Both the position numbers and the translations under genes were made by a program. Below, in pieces: positions 48,469 through 59,754 of a stretch of 64,000 nt of DNA (positions are counted from its first letter, which is position 1; each line of letters begins with the position of its first letter). Location: NCBI GenBank assembly GCA_022818135.1, contig JAFMSR010000003.1:33651997-33715996 (forward strand), read 5' to 3'. This DNA is from Saxidomus purpurata (Eukaryota > Mollusca > Bivalvia > Venerida > Veneridae). Under the pieces are notes generated by a model. It searched no databases. It was not told the DNA's origin and saw only the letters and a program-made list of their open reading frames with translations.

Positions 48469-48572
48469 AATGTCCTTCAGGATCTGCATCAGGCAGTGTT
48501 TTATGTAATTGCCATGGCGACAGAGAGTGTACTGATACCATTTTCGTGGAGTGCTTGCCTCAAACAATGTGT
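48469..48572 (+). CDS. Candidate cysteine-rich (EGF-like) exon
   Basis: A stretch bounded by TTACACAG and a GTAAGC donor encodes 34 residues with cysteines at positions 1, 12, 14, 20, 28 and 34, including CNCHGDRECTD. The C-x-C-x5-C spacing resembles EGF-like repeats of MEGF-type proteins. The exon would enter after one codon base and leave in phase 0. No neighbouring exon was found and the phase does not fit the exon at 57143. It could be chance. Confidence 0.3.
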
Positions 48573-48849
48573 GTAAGCTACAAAGCAACAGGGCATATGT
48601 AGTAACAAGAAAAACTGTGAAACAAAGCATCACAACGGGCCCACAAACAATACTGACAATAGTTTGCAAATTGGTGATGGTTGATGTTGAGGCATGGCCC
48701 CAAAAGAACTCAAGGAAACCAATTCTGGTTGAACATGCAAAACCTGACACGACAACACATCTAGTATCGAAACTGTACTGTTATCGAATAATATTTATAA
48801 TAAACAGTATGTCCAGGAATACTCTATAGACCGTTCCTGGTATGTTTTA

Positions 48850-49300
48850 ATTTTTCAATACCATTATCCTTATTAGTTTGACATGAATGAAGATTTTTAG
48901 GATTATTTGCCGTGAAACAAATTAAAATAGTTTAAAAGCTGAAAATGATACGTAAAACAGCAGAAAAAAGTTTTAAAAAAATACTTGGTTTGGGATGGTA
49001 TTCGAACTCATTCGTAAAAGTACACTTGCACAAATATGCAGGTGCAGACGCCTTTACCAATTACACCTCGGTGACAGACTACAATGTTGGAGAGAGAAAA
49101 GCTAGTATAATATCGTATAAAATTAAAAAGGCAATCGAAGATTATTCAGTCGAATTTCCAAAAGAATAGACTGTGTCTACAGTTTCCGTCTCAGAAGTAC
49201 CTCAATTTTTCAATAAAGAGACGCATATATTCGATCTAGTGCTTAAGTATCCATGCATCTTTTACTCACCGCGTATTTAATATTGCGACCCGCAATAAAA
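48850..49300 (-). repeat. Composite repeat, reverse copy of 24080-24575
   Basis: Aligned in reverse with 24080-24575 along most of its length. The tRNA-like module on the minus strand lies at about 48975-49085 (ACCGAGGTGTAATTGGTAAA as A-box region, GAGTTCGAATACC as B box). Confidence 0.65.
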
Positions 49301-49669
49301 TGGCGGACGGAACTTAGTTAATCTTTGTTTGTAAGTGTGCTTATTAGATTCACCAGCCTATAAAGAGGCTATAATCGGTACGACCCGTCTAAGTTAATCT
49401 TTGACTCCAGCTAAAACTTATATAAAGACAGCGTCCAGTCTGACGGTTTAAGATCTAGTAAGTTAATGAGCCATCAATCATAAGGCATAGATAGATTTTT
49501 CCTAGATTGGAAATGAACAGCAAATTTAAATAGCAATCTGGTATATAAAGAGAATAGGATATCCACTATTTCAAAAATCTCCTCAAAACGCTACGCTATC
49601 ATTTCAGAAGATCGTGAACTTTAGTCAGATTGCTATTTGATTGACTTTTGTTTTGGTTGATATAAGTAA
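49301..49669. other. Spacer, nothing recognised
   Basis: AT-rich sequence without conserved frames or repeats that I can pair inside the window. Confidence 0.4.
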
Positions 49670-50127
49670 GTGTGTGTTCTTGGTCATGAGACTGATGTAG
49701 TGATTCTATATGCAAATTTCAAATTCTCTATTTAGTGAAATCTTTATTTTTGAATAGCCTAGCGTGTAGAAAACTTCATTTCCTACCGTTTTATGTAATT
49801 AGTTTGCTTCTACCTCCGTTAGAAATAGAAATATACTTGAGTTACATATGTTAGGCAAACGGTGTGGGTTACAGTAGTTGGCATGTATAACACACGCACG
49901 CACGCACATGCACACGCACGCACATACGCACACGCACACACACACACCGTCATGGAAATAATTCCAAGACATAATTCGAAACCATAGATGGAAATTTATT
50001 CAAACTGGATTGAGAAGATGTAAATTGTCCTATACTTATTACTCTCTACAATGCTAAAGTATGGTGGCGTATTTCTGCATACACTTAGCCAGATAATTAT
50101 CATGAACATTTTGTTATTATGATGTAG
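49670..50127. repeat. Duplicated block F (partner 26420-26820)
   Basis: Same order and orientation as block E, ending at CATGAACATTTTGTT in both. It differs mainly by the expanded CA/CG microsatellite. Confidence 0.8.
49891..49947. repeat. CACG/CA microsatellite
   Basis: Alternating CACG and CACA units, about 57 bp. The partner block E has only a short CACACACC at this place (about 26620), so the tract expanded in F or contracted in E. Confidence 0.8.
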
Positions 50128-50648
50128 AAATGTTTTAGTTAACGGCCATTTTGATTTGATATAGTGTAAAATGGTTAGATAAATTAAACGTTACTCTTCT
50201 ACCATTTTCTTCATACAGTTACTGCATAAAAGCTTTCACGAAAGACAAAAACTTCGTGCAAAGTAAAAAAACTTTTGCATATTAGTTTTCGCGAAAACTA
50301 AGCCAGTACAAATTTCAGATAAATACAATTTCAAAGACGAACCTATGGCGAAAATGCCTTATTTTTCCACATTTAATCAATATAGAGGCTTTCTGTAATA
50401 AATCGCATTACCCATTAACTGTACAACAACAACTCTACATAGATTATTGAATAGGTTACGGTGCTGCAACTTATATTTTAAACCGCTGATTTTATCGATA
50501 ATGACTGGGAATGCATAGCTGAAACTTTAAGGTCAAGTTACAATACTTCCAAAGATTCTATCATTTATGTTTTTTAGGTTATTTAGTTTGACATAACATG
50601 TATTTGTTCTAGTTCACACTAGCGAAAGGCTGCCAAGTGTATATATAT
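50128..50648. other. Spacer before the BEL/Pao element
   Basis: No partner in block E/C and no gene recognised. Confidence 0.4.
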
Positions 50649-50822
50649 TTTCGTAAACGTGGGTTGCAAATACTAAGCGTTGTGTACAGGTTCGTCCTTT
50701 TACTTCCGTAATAATACTGACGTACATAAACAACAATAACAATAACAACAATATGACGTTGACGTCATTAACGTAACATGATACATTTGCGCGGCGCGGC
50801 AAATTAAGTTACATTTACAACA
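50649..50822 (-). repeat. 3' LTR of BEL/Pao element
   Basis: 174 bp. On the minus strand it begins TGTTGTAAATG and ends TTTACGAAA. Identical by eye to 55931-56104. It contains a GTTGTTATTGTTATTGTTGT-type AC-poor tract and a TGACGTCA-like palindrome (GTTGACGTCATTAACG). Confidence 0.9.
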
Positions 50823-51165
50823 TTCTGGGGGCCACGAAAAGTTATATGAATTTAACAAAATAAATGTAGGATATGCTTACACAAATCTGTTTTCTCTGTT
50901 ATATGAAACTCTTAGAGAATAACTTTATTATGAAATAAGTTTTAGCTCACTGTAAATGCTCAACGTAATTACAAGTCAATGCATGAAATCACTTTAAGAT
51001 AAAAGTAAAATGTTAAACTCATTCTTTAAAAGCATGTAAATTCTCTGAATTCTCACGAACAGTCTCTTAGTTAACTTTAATCACAAGTGAATAGTCTCTA
51101 AATCTCGTGTAAAGATCTCCATTTTAGCTAGGTTCACTCTTTCTCATATTCTACATGTATATTCA

Positions 51166-51708
51166 CTATTTAATTATCACAGTCTCTAAAGGATAAAGCT
51201 TTACTATTGGTCTTGTTGTAAGACCCTGCTTAGTTTTGATCTTCGCGGCACGAACTGAACCATCATTTCCGGTAATCAGCTCCTGGACTACTGCAAGTTT
51301 CCATCGGATTCGTGGTCCCTCGTCGTGGATCTGCACGACATCTCCCACTCGAATACGTTCCTCGTTCGATCCCGTAGTTTTGTGATATTCTCGTAATGAG
51401 GTTAGGTATTCCGACCTCCAACGTTTCCAGAACTGACTGATAATGTTTGTTTGCGTTTTCACTCGGTTGGTAAGTATCGTCTGGTCACTTTTAACTAACG
51501 TTACATCATTGTCCGTGAACTGCTCGTGATGTGGAAGTGACGTCATCTTACGACCATAAAGTAGATGTGACGGCGTTAACGGCTCTAAATCTTCTATGTT
51601 CGATGATACATGCGTGAGAGGTCTATCATTCATAACCGCTTCAATTTCTGTCACTATCGTCTGTAGCGTTTCCATGGATACGAATCTTCTTCCTAGGATC
51701 TTCTTCAA
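51166..51708 (-). pseudogene. BEL/Pao integrase C-terminal region (DUF5641-like)
   Basis: 180 codons including AVMNDRPLTHVSSN, EPLTPSHLLYGR and VGDVVQIHDEGPR...W, which are typical of the end of BEL/Pao integrases: the post-catalytic helix and an SH3-like chromatin/DNA-binding region. It continues the integrase core of the next fragment after a one-base frame change at an A run (plus strand 51707-51710). The stop at 51166 is the natural end of pol. Confidence 0.85.
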
Positions 51709-52505
51709 AAGACGTTTTAGTAAGTCCTATGAGACGTTCCCAAAATCCACCATACCACGGGGCGCGTTTAGGAATAAATCTCCATTCTGTTCCCTTTCTG
51801 CTGAGTTCTTCTTGCACAGAAGGCGAGTTGAATAGCTTCTTAAGGTAGTTCGCTGCAGAAATATAGGTTGTTGCGTTGTCTGAGATCATCACCTTGGGTA
51901 ACGACTTGCGACTTGTAAACCTCCGCAATGCTTGAAGAAATGAGTCTGTAGTTAAATCCGGGACTACTTCCAAATGAACTGCTCTAGTAGTTGCGCATGT
52001 AAAGAGGCAGATATAACATTTCGTCTCACTTCCGGTAGCGTTCTTTACATAAAAGCGCACCTGTAAAATCAACACCCGTGACGCTGAACGGCGGGGCTTC
52101 TTCAACTCTGATCTTGGGGAGGGGTGGCGGGTCTGGTGCTCGGTAAGGTCTACCAATTACTCTGGTACATTTCAAACACGTCCGTAGTAACGATTTGACG
52201 CATTGACGAATTGAAGGTATCCAGTACTTCTGCCTGAGTTGAGTGATGGTAGCATTTACTCCAGAATGAAGTTGGTTCTCGTGGACGTCGAAAACTATTA
52301 AATTGGTAAGTTTATGTTTCTTTGGCAACAGGTATGGGAATTTCGCAGCATACTCTAACGGCGCGTTGTGAATTCTCCCTCCACAACGAATGATTCCTTG
52401 TGGGTCTAGGTACAACCTGAGTTGTCTAACTAGAGGTAAACGGGTACTGTTTGTTTTCAAATTTTCTATCTCATCTTGGAATTTTGTCGATTGGCAGGAT
52501 TTCAA
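51641..52505 (-). pseudogene. BEL/Pao integrase zinc finger and catalytic core
   Basis: The N-terminal HHCC finger is seen as HENQLHSGV...CVKSLLRTCLKC in the 52026-52505 frame, then GVDFTGAL with the first catalytic Asp. After a one-base frame change at the A run 52050-52053, the 51641-52156 frame continues CYICLFTCATTRAVHLEVV, PKVMISDNATTY (second Asp) and PWYGGFWERL (Glu). All three DDE residues are present. Only the frame is broken. Confidence 0.85.
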
Positions 52506-53532
52506 CCATTTAACTTCGCTTCGTGTAGTTCACTCGCTGATAAGCTGCCTGTAACTGTGCTTGCTGTATGTTTTCTGCAATTGTCGATGAATCTCAATAC
52601 GTAGCCGTGACACGAAGTAATTTGAGATACGTACTGTACTTTGCTACATTGACTACTGTATGGACTCCCAAGGTTTCGGTGCACTGTAAACTTGAAACGT
52701 TTATCGTCTGCTTCGCACTGTCACCTGGTTCTTCAAGTGTCGTCGCAAAGTTGATTGGTTGAATTCCCAGATAGGCCACTGTTGTCTATTCGGTAACCAT
52801 GTCGGTCCGATGTTCCATAGTTGATTCTCAAGGTAGGTATCTGCTGATATACCACGTGTGAGCAAGTCGGCGGGATTGTCATTTGTTGGGCAGTATCTCC
52901 ATGGTGATCTGTCTGTCAGCTGGTGCATCTCTTCTACACGATTTCTCACAAAGCGTTTTAGGGGTTTTGATGTTGTTAGCCAGTGAAGTACGATTTGACT
53001 ATCTGACCAAAATGTCACATTTGATGTAACTATGGTATCTTGTAGATGGGAAGCAAGTCGTGCACCAACTAAGCCGCCATTAGTTCTAGCTGGGGTAGGG
53101 TTAAGGTCTTTAATGGTGCTACTCTATTCTTCGCCATAACCAGTCTAGCTCGTGATTGATCACAAATGATGCAGCTGCTCCGTACGACTTGACGCTTGAG
53201 TCTACAAATATGTGAAGACTGGTTCCACTGTTGCTGTTCACTGAAGGCAAGAGCTGCCTTGAGAACTTCATATCTGTAACTCTGTTAAGGGATCTTGCTA
53301 GCTGGTTCCAGGTCTCTTGTATATGTTCAGGTAATGGTGTGTCCCAGTCGTATTTATCTTTCCATAATTCTTGCAGTAAGATCTTGGCACTAACAGTAAC
53401 GGGACTAAGTAGGCCTATGGGGTCGTAGATCTGTGATGAATACTTTAGTATTATTCTCTTTGTAACAACATCTAAAATCGGGATTTTTCTCTCTGCAAAA
53501 GACATCTCATCTTTAATTGGGTCCCAGCGCAT
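52506..53532 (-). pseudogene. BEL/Pao RNase H region, several frame breaks
   Basis: Fragments in order: MRWDPIKDEMSFAERK, YDPIGLLSPVTVSAK and LHIFVDSSVKSYGAAASF (first RNase H Asp), a piece with LTLPQLELMAA near 53080, FWSDSQIVLHWL (catalytic Asp) and NDNPADLLTRG, then a linker to integrase. They occupy at least four frame segments with stops, so no continuous product is possible. Confidence 0.8.
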
Positions 53533-54173
53533 TCCAAGTATCTTAACAACTTCGTCGCTATCCAGTACTTCATCGCTGCCGCACGGGATCGTAGTGCCTC
53601 ACTGTTTGAAGTCCAAGACCGGAGATTCATACCTGCGCTGGACATCAGACTTCTGGATTCTGTGAAATAGGTGAGTAGATCCGACTCTTTCTCGAAACTT
53701 GATAGGACGTTGTCCACATATATATCTCTCTCAATGATATCGGCTGCTTGCATGTGTTTGTTGAGTTCTAGGTGTTTCAAAATGGTTGCGCTAAGCATGA
53801 AAGGCGAGCAGGTAGCTCCGAATAATACGGACTTGAAGCGGTAGGTACATAAGGGACTGTAAGGATTTCTAATGTCACTTGACCACAGGAAACGTGTCAC
53901 ATCTCTGTCTTTTTCATCTAAACCGACGTGAAGAAAGGCTTTCTCTATATCTGTGGTGGTAGCGTAACTATGGATACGGAATCTCACTAATATGTTGGTA
54001 AGATCATTCAGTATTGGCGGGGTCGACTCTAGGCAATCATTCAAGCTTGGTAAGTTGGGTGATTTCCGACAGCGCAGTCGTAAACTATCCGAATAGGCGT
54101 GGTCGCTGAGTCTTTTTAACTGGGTGGTGGGGTATGTAATGGACTTGTCCGGTAGGTGGGGTATCACTGTCAA
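53472..54173 (-). pseudogene. BEL/Pao reverse transcriptase palm
   Basis: 233-codon frame with TTDIEKAFLHVGLDEKDRD (first catalytic Asp), FGATCSPFMLSATI and the active-site box YVDNVLSS, a YVDD variant. The N-terminal end of RT is in the preceding frame (GQVHYIPHHPV near 54115), so a frame change separates them. A further one-base change near 53555 separates the palm from the RNase H connection. Confidence 0.85.
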
Positions 54174-54804
54174 CTTTCTCTATAAATCCCCTGCGTTCCT
54201 GTTCTGTTATAATTTCATCGTATTTTTTTAGTAAGTGTGGCTCTTTGTGTAGTCTTCTTATCATACTTTCTGTTCTTTTCTTGGATATTTCGTAGTTGCT
54301 AGGGAGTGGCGGATGTTCTAGTTTCCAAGGTAACTTGGCTGAGTAACTTGCGTTCTTGAACTCTATGGACGTCTGTTGATAATCTCTGAAGTAGTCTGTC
54401 TTGTCTTTTTCATCGGTAATCTGTGCAATTCCCATGCTTTCTAGGGTCCAAAAACGTTCTAATACGTCCGTCGGCATGTGTGACGACATTACGTTGAACA
54501 CGTGATCTGTAGCTTGTGAATTATGTGCGTTGACTGGTCCGGATAACAGGTAACCGATCTTTGACTTCATGGCTGTAGGTCCGTTGCCACGCACTATATG
54601 GTTTTCTATGATGTCCCAATAAAAGTCTGCACCGATCAGCATTGAAATAGTAAACGTACAGTCTCCTGTTACTGGATGGGCGAGTTTAAGACCTCGGAGA
54701 TACATTAACTCTGACGCTGTATGCTGTAATCTATTGTTGATTGGCGTTGAGATCGCAGGCACTATCAGGACTCGAACCGGTATCCGCTGGCGTTTATCCG
54801 TCAC
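54085..54804 (-). pseudogene. BEL/Pao protease-RT linker
   Basis: 239-codon frame containing VRVLIVPAIS, DLLIGADFYWDII-type sequence (read here as LIGADFYWDII), a FWTLESMGI motif and EQERRGFIEKV leading into RT. These are the usual landmarks between the aspartic protease and RT in BEL/Pao pol. Confidence 0.8.
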
Positions 54805-55127
54805 AACATATACTGTGCTACATCCACTTGCTGTATTCTGTTACTTGTGCTGCCAAATGACGACAAGTAAATTGTCTCTGTGCCATCTCTCTTAAGTTCA
54901 AGTTCTTGCGCTAACTGTTCTGTAATAAACGACTTCTGTGCTCCTTCGTCAAATAATATATTTGCTTCTGTTTGAATATCAGCTGAAGACACGGTTGCTA
55001 TGGCGGTTTTCAACAACACTCCCTTTTCTGGTAGACTTGTGTACGAATGTAGAACGGCTGCTTCCGGTGACGCGGTCTCGCTAACGCTCGAATTTTCGTC
55101 TGCATACCTCCTTGTCGGCTGCTGCAA
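54801..55127 (-). pseudogene. BEL/Pao aspartic protease
   Basis: Contains LLKTAIATV and ANILFDEGAQKSFITEQLA, the DUF1758-type retropepsin. The catalytic triplet reads DEG rather than the usual DSG/DTG. It overlaps the gag-end frame and the linker frame by a few codons, again through frame changes. Confidence 0.8.
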
Positions 55128-55909
55128 ATTGTCGTATGGTGCTTCCGCTTACAAGTTTGACATCTTTTACTCGAACTGCACTTAGCGACTGGATGTTTGC
55201 CTAAACAGTTAAAACATAAGTGTTTCTGTTTCACAATTTTAAATCTGGAATCAGTCTCTATATAAGTTTTGCACTCATTTGACTTATGTCCGCCTTCACA
55301 AAATGCACACTTGATCTCGGCTCTACGAAATGAACTTCCGGTTCCACTTTTCTTGGGTCTTGCTCCCGTGAGATTTACGTTTGTATGTATAGTTGACTCA
55401 TAAGAATCCCAAAAGGACTGCCAGTGTAGTATATCGCCGTTGAAAATTGGTAACGAAATCTTAGGTAATCTGTAAAATTGTGCCGAATTTACAGAATTAT
55501 GAGAAGTGTTACTTACAGTTCTGCCGTGATGGAACGGAAGAGCTTCGGGATTCAAACCATTGTTGTTGCGTTGCCGATCACTTGAATTTCTTTGGTCATC
55601 TGGGGTTGAGTTGGACTCGGATTTCTTCTCTTTTTGACCTCGGAACTCTCGTAAGTGACGCAACTTGATCTCCAATTGCAAGAATAGTCGTCTGCTTGCC
55701 AAATTTCCTCTTCTGTTCCGTCTACTTCCGTTTGCGACAAGATTTTCTCATTCAGTGTCTCTATAATTTTCATCTTGGCTTCGATAGACTCTAGAATAGC
55801 GTCAAACCCAACATGGACCATTTTCTTTTGCTTGCTCGATTTTCTCCAGGTATTTTTCAACAAAACGTCGGTGACCATCTCTCTGCGTTTGTAATTTCTG
55901 AAGATTCAT
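55010..55909 (-). pseudogene. BEL/Pao gag with internal deletion
   Basis: The start is at an ATG at 55907-55909 just after the primer-binding site. Coiled-coil-like N-terminal fragments in two frames lead to KISLPIFNGDILHWQSFWDS (DUF1759 start). At about 55378 the sequence jumps to CAFCEGGHKSNEC and HLCFNCLGKHPVAKC with further Cys/His motifs, the zinc knuckles. The middle of gag, usually 200 or more residues, is missing. The copy cannot supply its own capsid. Confidence 0.85.
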
Positions 55910-55914
55910 TCTTC

Positions 55915-55929
55915 TTTAGCACGGCACCA
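55915..55929 (-). other. Putative primer-binding site
   Basis: TGGTGCCGTGC follows the 5' LTR after one base on the minus strand. The leading TGG pairs with a tRNA 3' CCA end. The priming tRNA is not identified. Confidence 0.65.
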
Positions 55930-55930
55930 A

Positions 55931-56104
55931 TTTCGTAAACGTGGGTTGCAAATACTAAGCGTTGTGTACAGGTTCGTCCTTTTACTTCCGTAATAATACT
56001 GACGTACATAAACAACAATAACAATAACAACAATATGACGTTGACGTCATTAACGTAACATGATACATTTGCGCGGCGCGGCAAATTAAGTTACATTTAC
56101 AACA
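55931..56104 (-). repeat. 5' LTR of BEL/Pao element
   Basis: 174 bp, identical by eye to 50649-50822. It provides the promoter end for the minus-strand element. Confidence 0.9.
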
Positions 56105-57142
56105 TATATACAGGCTTACTTTTTTTCTAAACTCATTAAAATATATTAAATTAAAAATATGTTACCGTATAAATTTTGAGCGAAGGGTAATCGTCACCTT
56201 AAGGGAAAAGTACAGTGGGTGTTCTAATTATGGCGAGAGGAAGGTGTGGCATAAGGTCCGAGGGGGTCATTATAAAGGAACACAGTTAATTGACTCTTGT
56301 ATTATAACTTCAGTGATTTATTTGTCAAACGTTGTAGGTAAATAAAATTAAAATGTGTTCTAGATTTGGAAGGGTAATCTAACGTTATCAGATATGGACA
56401 AACAAAATTATGTACCAAATCCAATAGAATGTTTAAGCTACATATTATTTATGATAAATTTCTTAATTGGATGAATGCTTTTTTAATATAAAAATGTGTA
56501 AGTACCTATATGTTTTCAAAAAGATTAATAGGAAAAGATGTTTTTTAAATTGTTTCTTTGGAATTTGTTGAATAGTTTTTATTTATTTCGAGAAGAAATG
56601 AATCATCTTTTCATGTTGCATGTTGTTTACATTTTATGAGGGTGATTTTTGAAAAAGAATCGACTCCGCGACTATTGGTTCAACAATGATATGTGGTTTG
56701 CATGTATGCATGCGTGTGATTGTTTTCTTTCAGTTCTTTTTTTTCGAGGGCCATATGAACATGAAGTTATGTTTTAAATTATTTGTAATTCATGTAACCA
56801 TCGTTAAATTTACTAGTTGTTATTATAGTATTATTTTCATTTAACTTGTCCCAGGCGCTAGTCATCGTACGAGTTAATATATTAAGTTGAAGAGACACGT
56901 GTAGTCGCTAAATACGATACGACAGCACCATTGATCGTCACATGCACATTGAAGAGCAGCCCTTCAAGCATTAAAATTAAAGAAAAGTTGACACCGTATC
57001 TGTAAATGTATACTTGAATATTTAGTTCCAAAGTACTAAAACCCAATGCTTTTATTTTCAAAATGGTTAAATTGGAGAAACAATTCAAAAAATATTTAAG
57101 AACTGATATACACAATGGTTTATATTTTGATTATCTTTACAG
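56105..57142. other. Presumed intron or upstream region of the Ig/TM gene
   Basis: AT-rich. No exon that could supply the first half of the Ig domain was found here. The missing upstream exons may lie left of the BEL/Pao insertion. Confidence 0.4.
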
Positions 57143-59650
57143 ATTTTCGACTACACTATGTGGTGCTAGTCGTACTTGCTGCAAATAGACAATTTGTATG
57201 CAGAGCATCATCTGACGACCTACCAGATGCTTCACAATTAGTTGTAAGTAGTTTACACGTATTAGATATTGAAAATTTTCTAAAACTTGATGCACCTATA
57301 CACCTTAAAACAAGTTAAAGGCTACAAAATCAAACTCCAGTATCCTTCCTTAGGGCTTTCTATTACCACCTCTATGAAAGTCAAGTCCTTATGTCCTAAT
57401 ATTTATTAAAGCCATTTCAATACTACTATATAACCATAGAATTTTGCCTTGTACATCAACAACAAGTACTGTCAAAAAGGATATGGAAAGGGAAATTTCA
57501 ATCTCAAACGTTCACTGGAGCATGAGCGTGTCTTCCAGAAACGCTCTGAATACTTTGCATTAATGTCCACTATTCCTAACATACAACGGAATCTACGCAT
57601 GAAAAAATCCGAAATCGTGACTTACGATATCTGTTGATACATCGACTTCGAAAATGTCTAAATCTGCATTAGGGTTTTTCATAGCAGGTACATCTGTAAG
57701 TATGCCCTATATGCATATAAGCCTCAATAATTTGTGAAATCAACAGTTGTCAATAAATTTGGTGCATGTACATTCTTATTTTGATATATATGCCATTCAA
57801 TAACAGCGTCTGTCCATCTCCGAGATTCAAGTATATCTTACCCCATACATGAGGTGGCCCTTAGCTTATTTTGAAACATAACATGAAATATACCATAAAA
57901 TTGTCTGAAGAAATGAGTTTCCGTATATACACATTGAACTAAATATTTTGATTATGATAAAATAATTTTCTGTGTCGTCTCATATGCCTTAACTCACAAC
58001 CAACTTAAGTCTTTATCTACAGCGTACACACAACTTACAACCACACCTAAATAGTGAAAGTAATCCATACCAGCCACAGCAGCTTTAAAATGATAAAAGC
58101 ACAAACATTCAAGAGTAAACGAAATGTTGGAGTGCCTGGTTCTCATATCTTTAGATATCCTCTTGAGTGTCTTGTTTGCAAAATCTGACTTCGTTTTATG
58201 CAAAACAAAATTTTAAACTGCTGCCGACCTTGACAGCAATACGTAGTACTTCTACACCATAACAGCTTTCCTGGAACATTCTACTCTTTTTTTTCAAGTA
58301 TCTTCCATTAAGGCTGTTTTATTTTTCGATGTTTTTCGATAGCTTATCGAAATATAACGGTGAATTATATCCTGATAAACTCACTGTTCACTCAGTGAAA
58401 ATATCGAAATCTTCTACCCGGATTAACATCAAAAAGTAAACCCAGCGTAAAGAATGTTGGAAACCATACGTCGATGACGTCGTTAAAATGACGTCATAAA
58501 TGTTTTGCTTTCTGATGACGTTTCCCGCGATTTTCAACATTTTATTGAAATAAACTCAACAAAAATAGAGTTTTAAACATAAAATAAACAGAAAAATTGT
58601 TGTTATCGATGTCATATCACGATAATTTCACTCGTGAACACCAAAAGTAGTTATTTTCACTCGTGGCTGCGCCACTCGTGAAAATATCCCTTTTGGTGCC
58701 CACTCGGTGAAATTATATCGTGATCTTACATCGAAACCAACAATTATCCTCTATATCTACTACATTTGATCTCATATCTCGTTTCCTGCAGTTATTTTAG
58801 AGCAGCTTTTGCTTGTAACAAAAGTTTCTAGTTTCAGATATCAGATGATTCACATCGTTCAACTTTTAAAGACATCACCAGGCTTCGTCAAAATGACACT
58901 TTGAAATCCAAAGAAAACCCACCTTCACAAAATACACAGTCACCAACACCTCCGAAACCTGTAACAGTTCCGACGATACCATCGCCTGCGACAGCAACTA
59001 TGTCACCTGGTGGAAAAGATTTGTCTAAAGTTATCAATCTTCTTTTTGCTATTCTGTAAGTTTAATTTTTCATTTATTGAATAACTTACACAATTACAAT
59101 AGTTTTGTAATAAAGCCGAAATGTTGATTCCTTTCTCAATTTTATTATTATTTTTGTGAATTAAAGCTAGACGTCTGCTAACAGTGAGTTTTAAAGAGAA
59201 CCTTCACATATGGTTGATATTCAACAGTCTCATTGCACTCCCGGCAGTTGTTTAAATTGCAGTTTGAATTGCATAAGCACGACATAAACTCTCAGTGATT
59301 GACAGCAAACTAAAAGTACGATACTGCGTGTTTAAACATACCTCACGACCGTTCATCCTCATATGATACCACCCACTACTGGTTTTTTTGCAGGAAGAGG
59401 ACTCGAGAGTGAATAGATAAGCTACAAGCTTTCTTTGCAATCGAGCTAAAATGAATGAGTATAAACTATGAACTAAATACCCTAATATTATAGGTTTACT
59501 AATTTCTGATTGTATATTTGTTTCTTTTACAGATTTGTTGTCACGGCAATACTGTTGGTTATCACAGGGGTTTGCGTGATGGATCTCCATCGCCGGTATC
59601 TGAGTGTTTCACAGCCATGTTACGACCAGCTGAAGTCTATACCTGTATAG
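57143..59650 (+). CDS. Ig-like single-pass membrane protein, last three exons (partial gene)
   Basis: Exons are 57143-57243, 58838-59055 and 59533-59650, each with AG/GT borders. Phases chain correctly (enter after one base, 0, then 2+1). Exon one encodes the second half of an Ig-like fold with the FVCRAS form of the Y-x-C-x-A motif. Exon two encodes a Ser/Pro/Thr-rich stalk, then enters a hydrophobic helix. Exon three completes it (FAILFVVTAILLVITGVCV across the junction) and adds a short tail with two YxxPhi motifs, YLSV and YDQL, before TAG. This is the C-terminal end of a cell-surface adhesion or receptor protein; no specific family is claimed. The 5' exons are missing. YDQL has Pro at -2, so it is not a canonical ITIM. 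Confidence 0.6.
58310..58740. repeat. Foldback element in an intron of the Ig/TM gene
   Basis: 58610-58737 folds on itself: TATCACGATAATTTCACTCG at the left pairs imperfectly with CGGTGAAATTATATCGTGAT at the right, with a central TTTTCAC-TC-GTGGC / GCCAC-TC-GTGAAAA pair. The left part (58320-58410) repeats the GAAATATC/GATATTTC theme. Confidence 0.55.
59338..59480 (+). mobile_element. 5'-truncated SINE body
   Basis: Matches the body of the SINE at 28258-28478 (TCATATGA..ACTGGTTTTT..AGGAAG..GGACTCGAGAGTGA). The tRNA head is absent. It lies in the last intron of the Ig/TM gene. Confidence 0.6.
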
Positions 59651-59708
59651 GTGTGTGAAACTCAAACTACTGTAAGGAAGGCAACCTACTTTTCTGATAT
59701 GTTGTTGC

Positions 59709-59714
59709 AATAAA
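59709..59714 (+). terminator. Polyadenylation signal of the Ig/TM gene
   Basis: AATAAA 59 nt after the TAG stop, a normal distance for a short 3' UTR. It supports 59533-59650 as the terminal exon. Confidence 0.65.
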
Positions 59715-59754
59715 CATGTACAGATATGATAATTTGTAATGTTGAATTTTTTCT

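Larger units (their letters stand above)
50649..56104 (-). mobile_element. BEL/Pao LTR retrotransposon, complete outline, gag-deleted
   Basis: Two 174-bp LTRs flank an internal region coding, on the minus strand, for gag remnants, protease, reverse transcriptase, RNase H and integrase, in the BEL/Pao order. TATAT on both outer sides is a plausible 5-bp target duplication, though it lies in AT repeats. The LTRs look identical, implying recent insertion, yet gag has a large deletion and the pol frame is broken at eight or so places. It sits within the F-D duplicated interval and is absent from E-C. Confidence 0.9.

Noticed and set aside
59599..59640. ITAM or ITIM in the tail of the Ig/TM protein
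   Set aside because: The two tyrosine motifs are spaced too closely for an ITAM, and the residue at -2 of YDQL is Pro. They are noted only as YxxPhi motifs.
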